A stretch of 64,000 bases of DNA, taken from positions 62,001 to 126,000 of the forward strand of contig SAUG01000103.1 of the NCBI GenBank assembly GCA_011316305.1, read 5' to 3'. The notes below the pieces were generated by a model. It worked only from the letters and a program-made list of their open reading frames with translations, was not told the DNA's origin and searched no databases. Position 1 is the first letter of the stretch. Every line of letters begins with the position of its first letter. Below are positions 57,274 through 64,000 of this stretch, one piece after another. The translations under genes and the position numbers were made by a program. The stretch comes from Rusavskia elegans. Lineage: Eukaryota > Ascomycota > Lecanoromycetes > Teloschistales > Teloschistaceae.

Positions 57274-58634
57274 TCACAGCTTTGACTTGGCTGATCCACC
57301 CTGCGCCAGTCTGACCAGACCCTACAGAGACATTAGCGCTTGATTCAGAAAAGAGACGCTCCCTGCCATTGCCATGCGGGGAGGGCGAAGATAAGCCAGT
57401 GGGAATTACGGATCAGAGACTTCTCGTCTTACCTCCTGGACACAAGATGCCACAAGTTTCCCTTCCTTGTTCCATATTTTCTGAAACACCAAGCCTCTTC
57501 CATCACCGGACCATGGACTTTCGTTCTCGGACAATAGCCATTGATCTGCCTTGATGTCCCGTGGTCTATGGAAGTAGATCGTGTGATCTAGACTGACCAT
57601 GATACCTATTGAAGCCCGCGGTCGCTGTTTGTCGGCATATTCGTTCTCCTCATCCTCCATCTTGGCCATTGGGTGATCCTTGACTTTGGCTGGCTCTTCT
57701 TCCTTGTCCGGAGATGAGAAGCGCCACAGATTGTGCACACGAGCAACAGTACCGATGAAGTAGCTGTCTGACATGTACGCAAGGGCCGACAAGTGCGATT
57801 GTGGCCCATCGCTTGAAGATATATGACCGCGGGCTTTGATCCATTGACGCGTCTTTTTCGAGTGGATGTCCGTTGAAGTACCTGCAGGCGTACAAAATTA
57901 GGAATCTATTCCAATTTTCCGGTGAAGTCGTCAAGCGTACTGTTCTCGATAGCCAAGCGCTTGGTTATGAAAGGACCCGATCCCTGAACACCTAGTCCCT
58001 CAGCATCTGCATCACCGTCCGATGATTTCTCCCCAAGAGCATCGTGCAACTTGGCAACTGCACCCCCTGGCATATCCCAAGCATGGTTGATAGTCGTTGG
58101 CCCGGCGCTTCCTTCGCGAACAAAGCTTAATGTCGTCGTGAAGATAGCCCTCCCTTTTTGTCTGGCTTGAACTGTTCTCGTTATGAAGCTCTTACCGTCC
58201 CTTACTCTTTCGACATGGTACAGAATTGGAATAGTCGAGTCTCCGGCAAGAACGAAATAGCAGTGCATGCTATGGATGAGGAAGACAGCGTTGCCATTGG
58301 CAGGCGAGGGTGGTGGGATAGTCTGTTGAGCCGCAGAGAGGCATTGAGCGATCACAGCACCACCGTAAACACCACGAGCGCCTGGAGGGTGCCAGAGCTC
58401 CCTATTCCAGTCAGATGTCTGGCTTGTATTTTACTGAAGTGTAGCTTTTGCCAATGGGTTCTACCTTGTGTTGGTGAAGATGTCCTAGCCACACAATCAG
58501 TAAAGTCAAAGATTTGAAAGCAAGATCATACATACCGGCCCAATGGAAGATAGCGGTGTAAGCTCGAGCACATTCTCAATGACCGATTTCGCAGGGTCTG
58601 GGGGCGGCGCTCGGATGAGCGTTGGGCCTGGCAT
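57274..58634 (-). CDS. TES1: Peroxisomal acyl-CoA thioesterase (TesB type)
   Basis: Exons are 58634-58536, 58484-58465, 58401-57941, 57881-57433 and 57321-57274 (358 residues). The double hot-dog enzyme hydrolyses acyl-CoA to free acid and CoA and helps tune peroxisomal beta-oxidation. Conserved text is IENVLELTPLSSIG, DIFTNTRELWHPPGARGVYG (across a 20-nt exon), GGAVIAQCLSAAQQT, HSMHCYFVLAGDSTIPILY, RTVQARQKGRAIFTTTLSF, ALAYMSDSYFIG and MVSLDHTIYFHRP, with the second-domain Asp in SDSYF. The last exon of 48 nt reads GLVRLAQGGSAKSKL and stops, ending in a canonical PTS1 signal SKL. Reading through the 111-nt intron would instead end EVRREVSDP and lose targeting. Confidence 0.9.
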
Positions 58635-59653
58635 CATTCACCGCAGTCATCATTCGCTTCTTTCTTCGGTTGTTGCACGCTTTGAAAGCCAACATATACC
58701 TCGGAGCATTATTCAAGCACCAGGATTGACGCATGACGAAGTGGTAAAAGACGCGATGAGTTGACCAGACCGGCCGGCCGTAACAGTCGGTGACGTATCT
58801 TGAGCCGAGGTTAGGGCTCGAGAATTTAAAACCCTGAACTTCTATAAATGCAGAAGCCCCTTTTCTTACCCCTGACATTGGATCACTGGGTCCCAGTACG
58901 GCTAATATCTTGACTGCATTTCATCCGTTCCTGTATAACTATCGTCAGTCGACCAGCCAATTGGCAATCGCAGGACTGTAGGCGTCATGTGAATGGTACC
59001 CGAACGATAATACGTGCCTGCTGAACTAAGAGACGATAGTACAGCCAACAGTTACCCGCGAACAGATTTAATTGATTATCTCCCTAACAGACTCTTGAGC
59101 GGGCTCGGTTATGTACATTGTATTATTGGGTAGCAAGCCAACAAACGAGGAATGTCTTGTTCACCCACCCAGCCAATGCCACCAGATGCCAGAAGTCTCT
59201 GGCTAGGGTAATCAATCCCGGCCAAATCCCATACGAGCTATTTTGGCAAGGCTTATCAAGTAAAAGTGGCCATTGAGCATCAAAGCTATGATCGCTAGAG
59301 GCGAGAGGTAAGAGAACGTATACATTAAGCATTCTCAACCTTCAATGCCACAAGCGAAGCAAGTTGTCTTGCCCACTCTATATGAGATGTAATAAAGAGG
59401 ACACGATTAGTACTAGGCATGGAAGTCTGGAGAGTGGACAAACGAATTTCGAGTATAGCATGTCGACAAAGATACTCGTACGTGATGAAAATGCTTGTGG
59501 CGGGAATTGCAGGGATACATGCATCATGGCAAATGCCTGTTCAGATCGAGATCAATGCTAAACCAGGTTGTGAAAATTGCAAAAAACCCCATGTTACCCA
59601 TAATCAAACTCATAGCGATGGTGAGTTTGGCGCCACTCTCGACAAGGCAAACA
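58635..59653. other. Gene-free stretch
   Basis: This region lies upstream of the thioesterase and downstream of the decayed transporter. I searched its minus strand for the missing last exon of the transporter (DILLV-like) and did not find it. Confidence 0.4.
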
Positions 59654-60755
59654 CTTTGAGCACACCACAGAGCGTGAGGACAAGGGAGGAGGTCTTGCCG
59701 ATCTGTGTTCCAGGCTTGAGCAGGAACCAGGTAAGAAGAATGCTATACAAACAACTCACCAACAGCACCGACGCGACTTTCAATCCTGCTGCCAGCAGTC
59801 CATTTGGTATCGATAATCCAAACCGAAGGCTCCTACCTTATCCCACGTTATTCCCCTCTATTCCCTAGGGAGGCCCATATCCGTCAACTATGCCCAACGT
59901 ACACATCATAGCGGCACAACAGGGCGCAAAATAGTACAGACTGACCAATGGATCCATCCTGTACTTGTCACCCTTGAGCAGCTTCTGGATGAAGGCGAGA
60001 CGGGATGCTTCGAAGAATACCGCACCGATCTGGAGTGAGGAGCCCCACATATCAAATTCCATTTCGCCATAGGAGGTAAGGCTAATGCCGAAGACGATGA
60101 AGGATAGATTAAGGATTTGGGAGAGTGCTAGAGACTCGAGGCCGATTGACGAGAGGACAAGGAGGACAGCAATGGGTGCTGCGCCCCGTTCAAGTGGAGA
60201 CCGTCAGCAATTTGCGTTGCAATTGAGGATAACCGGCAAACTAAGATCTGTGATGGCGTACCTTGAGCATTTGGTATAAGCAACGCTGAGACAGAGGTAT
60301 GCCTCATTGCTGCATACTAAGCTCAAACTGTTGAATCGTCCAGTGGACACAACAGTGCGTATATACAGGATTGGCGTCATCTGCATTTCGTGGCGCCCAT
60401 CGAGGAGACTGCCGGTACAAGCAAGGATCTGAGGCATGTAATTGAGAGGGTGAGGTGGTGAAATGTAAGCAGCTTTGCTAAAATTCTCCCTTTGCGTTGG
60501 TTGATTATCAGTCTGATCGGATAGCATACCGTATGCTGTTCTCTTGAGCATCCACTTGTTGGAGAAGATCATGATGGAGCTCAAGATCATCCAAGCTCTT
60601 AAGAATCAGTTTCGAGCCACTACCTTTTGGTATCGTTTTCAGAGCTTAACATACGTGACGTAGAAATCCGCGTGAACGCGACGGCCATTGTGCGTAGTGC
60701 CCGTCTTTTCGTCCTTCGTTGTCGATGGAAGCGGCGCCGCCACCTCTGCTCTGCG
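59654..60755 (-). pseudogene. Decayed triose-phosphate/nucleotide-sugar transporter (TPT family)
   Basis: Family blocks appear in order on the minus strand: HADFYVTAWMILSSIMIFSN with KWMLK (about 60545-60670, across an intron), KLLTFHHLTLSIT, QILACTGSLLDGR, MTPILYIRTVV, SLVCSNEAYLCLSVAY, then QMLK, APIAVLLVLSSIGLESLALS, FDMWGSSLQIGAVFFEASR, KMDPLVSLYYFAP-like RMDPLVSLYYFAP, VASVLLIGKTSSLVLTLCGV. TPT proteins are Golgi or ER exchangers of sugar phosphates or nucleotide sugars. The frame shifts by one base between LSIT and QILA and again between SVAY and QMLK. A segment after the FAP block is short, the start exon is unclear and the last helices are missing. Either a pseudogene or sequencing errors explain this; two independent shifts plus missing ends favour decay. 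Confidence 0.65.
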
Positions 60756-60907
60756 TTACCCAATTAGTGCTCGGTAGATGAGGTTCATGACCGGAGTTTG
60801 CCCCTTGCAGCACGTCTTCTGCACTGCATTCCAACTCATCGACGCAAGGAATCTAAGAGGGATGTTCCTTTCCATCATTTCCAGGCAGGGTTGTGCTCAA
60901 TCACAAG

Positions 60908-61996
60908 ATGTTCTCGCCATGGGCCAAATACCTCGGTGGTGGTTGTGTTGTGTTGGTGATGATCATGATGTTTTGGAACCACCCTACCTCATTCAACAAT
61001 CTGAGAAATCAGCTGCCAACATCCGACCCGCTTGAGCTAGACTTGCATGGTTTCTTACCAATGGAGAAAGCTGAGTATTACTGTCAGACTCGTCGTTGGA
61101 AGCCGTATCCCTATCGCAATCGACGGCGTAAGATCTATGACCTTTTCATCATGAACAGCGAGCTGGATTGGCTGGAAATCCGCATGGGAGAACTGCACAA
61201 GCTCGTTGATTACTTTGTGATCGTGGAAACTGCGACCACATTCACTGACTTTCCGAAGCCACTCCATGTTCAGGAGAACTGGGCCCGCTACCAACCTTTC
61301 CACTCGAAGATGATCCACCATGTGGTGAATGACAGCGGCGTCCAATTTGATGGAAAATGGGCCAGAGAGATATTCACTCGAAATGCTATGTTTGATCAAG
61401 TCATTCCATTCCTGAACGACGAGAAGGCGGCCAGCCCTGGCGACGTGATTCTGGTGTCCGATGTCGATGAGCTTCCTCGGCCAGAGACTCTCCAGGTGCT
61501 CAAGAATTGCGCCTTTCCACGCCGCTTGACTCTACGTAGTCATTTCTACTACTATGGCTTTCAATGGCTGCATCGAGGCGATCAATGGCCTCATCCTCAG
61601 GCGACCTTTTTTGAAGGACCAGATCATACCGTGAAGCCGGAAGAGTTGCGACGCAGGCGTGACCCTGAAGCCGAGTTGTGGAGCGCAGCATGGCATTGCA
61701 GCTACTGCCTTGGGAAACTGCAAGACCTGGTCGATAAAGTTCAATCGTTCTCACACTCGGAACTCGACAGACCTGAATTCACGGATCGCGCGAAGATACT
61801 GCACAGAGTCCGGTATGGAATCGATATGTTTGATCGTAGTAGAGAGAAATTTGATCGTGTCGACTTCAATAAGGATATTCCGCGGTATTTGCTTGAGAAC
61901 AAGGACAGATTTGGATACATTATCGATCGAGACCCGCTGCACGGGAATTTTGAGGACTTCGAGGAATCTGATCTGATCGAATCGGAATCAATATAA
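60908..61996 (+). CDS. Glycosyltransferase family 17 (MGAT3-like)
   Basis: This single exon encodes 362 residues. It is a type II membrane protein with a short N-terminal tail, one anchor (GGGCVVLVMIMMFWNH) and a lumenal catalytic domain. GT17 text includes KIYDLFIMNSELDWLEIRMGEL, DYFVIVETATTFTDFPKPL, the acidic DVILVSDVDELPRP with the metal/nucleotide Asp residues, FYYYGFQWLH and WHCSYCLGKLQDLVDKVQSF. Animal members add bisecting GlcNAc to N-glycans in the Golgi; fungal members are common but their acceptor is not established. The start at 60908 is the first ATG in frame. It is divergent from the decayed transporter, which may once have shared its promoter. Confidence 0.9.
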   Translation: MFSPWAKYLGGGCVVLVMIMMFWNHPTSFNNLRNQLPTSDPLELDLHGFLPMEKAEYYCQTRRWKPYPYRNRRRKIYDLFIMNSELDWLEIRMGELHKLVDYFVIVETATTFTDFPKPLHVQENWARYQPFHSKMIHHVVNDSGVQFDGKWAREIFTRNAMFDQVIPFLNDEKAASPGDVILVSDVDELPRPETLQVLKNCAFPRRLTLRSHFYYYGFQWLHRGDQWPHPQATFFEGPDHTVKPEELRRRRDPEAELWSAAWHCSYCLGKLQDLVDKVQSFSHSELDRPEFTDRAKILHRVRYGIDMFDRSREKFDRVDFNKDIPRYLLENKDRFGYIIDRDPLHGNFEDFEESDLIESESI

Positions 61997-62313
61997 GAGC
62001 CTAGGCTGTTGCCTAAGAGTTTGTCCACTAAGGTACTGTCATAGTCGGCCATGCCTCTCCCGGCTTTCGGTACAAATCTTTGGTAGCATTTCATGTCGCA
62101 TTACGCTGTTAAGACTGATATCAGATTGACAGGCCCAGAGTCATTAGAGTTTATCGTAGTCATTTAGAAGTTCCCTTGGTGACACTCATCTGTCTAGACA
62201 ACCAGTCAGACGCAACCAATCCCCTTGAAGTCTGTCTCGAAACCGTGGACTAGGACATATAGCTGTCCAGCCGCTGAACCCTCTGCATTGGATGCTGTCT
62301 ACTCTTATCTGGG
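61997..62313. other. Intergenic region between convergent genes
   Basis: This is the 3' flank of GT17 and of the channel gene. Nothing is recognised. Confidence 0.4.
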
Positions 62314-64000
62314 CTACGGATCATCGTTCCTCATTGTTGGTACTGGGGAAAAATCACCGCAGAGGCTTTGCAACATTTGTTCCATCCTATTATTTGATTC
62401 TTCAAGTGCTTGCAGCCGATTCTTCATTGATCCCTCTTTATCGCTGTGGAACAGCTGGGATATATGCTCATGGTATCCGTTGGCGGAGGAGATCGACTCG
62501 GTCCTTATTTTTTTTTGGTCTTTGAGACTACCTCTAGACTCGGTGCCGACGCGCTTGGGAGCCGCCTGTAGACTTTCTTCTGCAACTCTGTTGGTTTCAC
62601 CCTCGACCATACGATCTATGGCATCTGCTGTGACCTGTGGAGGCTCGACTTCAAAACAAGCTTGTATTCCGCCATGCACCGAGAGTTTAGTGAAGCCCCA
62701 CGATGCAAGCTTGCTGCGAGGTTTTGCGATGCTCGCATGACCATAATGCGGAGCGTTCCACAAGTAGTGCCGTTCGTACCACGCAATGATCAGGAGTATC
62801 GGTGCGTTGAGTATGCGAATGAAGGTGACATTCAGCTTATGGAACCAACGTGGTGTGACAATAAGCTTCAGTGGCCACAAGAATGACAGCGCTAACAGGT
62901 TGAACGGCGGCTGATATGCAAAGATAGCATCACTTTTAACTCCTTCGAAGGTCAAGACCGCTCTTCGAAACTGTACTTCTGCAGTCGAATTGGCAACAAT
63001 GGTGGCGAATGTGTTGCTTAACATCGCTACCACGATAGTGAGGAAAAGAGTGTTCCCTAGTACAGCGAAGGTCACCATGAGGATTGGACCAAGCAGCCAG
63101 TGAAGACCGAGGGACTGTTGGATCCCAGTTCCATCTAGGCCGAACCAGACGTAGACCATCCACTTCGCAATCGTCACTGGGTGATGTTTGCCACCGGAGA
63201 GCCAGACCATGCCGAGGAGAAAGCCTCCAAATGTCCATACAGCGAACAAAGTCAGTAGCGCAAAGTCTGACATCATTGCCCGGAGGGAAACGAAGAGTAT
63301 ATTCTCTGACATGAGATTGAATGCAAGCCGTGGAATCAGTACCGGCGCTCCTGTAGCCAATATGTCGAGTCCCCGGTGCTGCGTGTGGGCTATACCTGTG
63401 GCAAGGTCGTGAACCCGTAGTACCAAGTACAATAGGAAGATCGACGCAAAGGTAAAGTCAAGGAAGGACCACAGGTTCTGTGTGTAGACCTGCCATCCAT
63501 GCTCGACCATCGAAGCGAGCTCATCGAGGACCCAACCACAAGCATACACACAAAAGGCTACTTCGGGCACTGTGATATGGCCATGCTCGTGATGCTTCAT
63601 AACCAGAAGATACAGAGTGAGGAGGACAATGAATTGGCAAAGATCGAGGATATTGCGTGTGCGAGGAACTATCAGCCGATACTGATTGAGCAAAGGAGCC
63701 TTTCTTGGATGATAGAGTGAAATGTGCTTATGCTTGTAGTGGTCGGGTAGAATGTCGATGAAGGATAAGGGTGTATAAACTACCCGGCCAGCATAGACCG
63801 ACTCGACGAGCTTTTGACACGCCGACGAACTCAGAAGGGTTTTGCTCTCGGATATGATGGCGAGTTCCAATGCAGTCGATTTGCGCTCATAACCGCCTCT
63901 CTTCTGCACACCCCAAGTCGGAGTGAGACGTTCTATCTGGGCTATCTCGTCTGGAGCATTCTGAAATGGCTCGAAGCCAGCCACCAAGATGTTGGCCAGA
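62314..64000 (-). CDS. TRP/Yvc1-like cation channel (5'-truncated by window edge)
   Basis: The frame is open to the right edge, so only the last about 562 residues are seen. The first visible words, LANILVAGFEPFQNAPDEIA, continue an N-terminal cytoplasmic domain. Six or seven hydrophobic segments follow: ILDLCQFIVLLTLYLLVM, VAFCVYACGWVLDELASM, FLDFTFASIFLLYLVLRV, ISENILFVSLRAMM-like text, LLTLFAVWTFGGFLLGMVWL, a pore-like VYVWFGLDGTGIQQSLGLHW, LLGPILMVTFAVLGNTLFL, then FATIVANSTAEVQFRRAV. This matches fungal vacuolar Ca2+-permeable TRP channels related to yeast Yvc1. The C-terminus ends in a coiled coil (MKNRLQALEESNNRMEQMLQ). Selectivity and location are inferred from the family. Confidence 0.85.
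   Translation of the reverse strand, partial: LANILVAGFEPFQNAPDEIAQIERLTPTWGVQKRGGYERKSTALELAIISESKTLLSSSACQKLVESVYAGRVVYTPLSFIDILPDHYKHKHISLYHPRKAPLLNQYRLIVPRTRNILDLCQFIVLLTLYLLVMKHHEHGHITVPEVAFCVYACGWVLDELASMVEHGWQVYTQNLWSFLDFTFASIFLLYLVLRVHDLATGIAHTQHRGLDILATGAPVLIPRLAFNLMSENILFVSLRAMMSDFALLTLFAVWTFGGFLLGMVWLSGGKHHPVTIAKWMVYVWFGLDGTGIQQSLGLHWLLGPILMVTFAVLGNTLFLTIVVAMLSNTFATIVANSTAEVQFRRAVLTFEGVKSDAIFAYQPPFNLLALSFLWPLKLIVTPRWFHKLNVTFIRILNAPILLIIAWYERHYLWNAPHYGHASIAKPRSKLASWGFTKLSVHGGIQACFEVEPPQVTADAIDRMVEGETNRVAEESLQAAPKRVGTESRGSLKDQKKIRTESISSANGYHEHISQLFHSDKEGSMKNRLQALEESNNRMEQMLQSLCGDFSPVPTMRNDDP

Noticed and set aside
59419..59868. Open frame of 149 codons on the plus strand
   Set aside because: It lies antisense to the decayed transporter, whose blocks are recognisable family sequence; this frame has no motif.

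Overview
The window looks like nuclear DNA of a filamentous ascomycete (Pezizomycotina). Most genes are split by short GT..AG introns, usually 46-111 nt. The genes include a Zn(II)2Cys6 regulator, an amidase, a DHA-type MFS permease, a GPI-anchored thaumatin-like protein and a DUF3669 protein. The left end is an AT-rich tract almost free of CpA/TpG, the mark of repeat-induced point mutation (RIP). I cannot fix the class; Dothideomycetes or a relative would fit. Genes stand alone on both strands with no operons, and nothing marks a biosynthetic cluster.

Layout. 1-1500: RIP-decayed repeat with a sharp right border. 2.9-5.6 kb (+): long low-complexity protein of unknown role. 6.6-8.5 (-): vacuolar carboxypeptidase Y. 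8.9-11.5 (-): Zn cluster regulator with a 12-nt microexon. 14.1-15.2 (+): adenine deaminase. 15.7-16.9 (-): HAD hydrolase. 17.3-18.4 (+): SDO1/SBDS. 18.6-19.2 (-): ribosomal protein S18. 20.2-21.0 (+): secreted hexapeptide-repeat protein. 21.8-24.6 (-): HSP104. 25.1-25.8 (-): GPI-anchored surface protein. 26.8-28.6 (+): intracellular alpha-amylase, tail-overlapping a DUF3669 kinase-like protein at 28.6-29.5 (-). 30.3-32.1 (+): amidase. 32.5-34.6 (-): LEU4. 35.0-36.0 (+): SGNH hydrolase. 36.3-37.7 (-): DUF2235 hydrolase. 38.6-40.6 (+): acyltransferase. 40.7-42.7 (-): MFS permease. 43.8-45.6 (-): poly(A) polymerase. 46.0-47.0 (+): caleosin pseudogene. 47.6-49.0 (+): orphan membrane-anchored protein. 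49.9-51.4 (-): four-helix membrane protein. 52.8-54.1 (-): thaumatin-like protein. 54.9-55.4 (+): PAC4-type proteasome chaperone. 56.1-56.9 (-): ribosomal protein S5. 57.3-58.6 (-): peroxisomal acyl-CoA thioesterase. 59.7-60.8 (-): decayed sugar-phosphate transporter. 60.9-62.0 (+): GT17 glycosyltransferase. 62.3-64.0 (-): TRP/Yvc1-like channel, running off the right edge.

The genes mostly serve separate housekeeping tasks: ribosome assembly and structure (SDO1, S18, S5), proteostasis (HSP104, PAC4, CPY), leucine, purine and lipid metabolism (LEU4, adenine deaminase, acyltransferase, thioesterase) and the cell surface (GPI protein, thaumatin-like protein, GT17). I found no clear multi-gene undescribed system. 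The most notable observations are two gene relics (caleosin and transporter), very small coding exons that continuous-ORF reading misses (including the exon carrying a peroxisomal SKL signal), a 12-unit hexapeptide array built from 18-bp repeats, and a kinase-like reading of the DUF3669 protein. Exon borders were chosen by eye from splice consensus, reading frame and remembered family sequences; no search was run.
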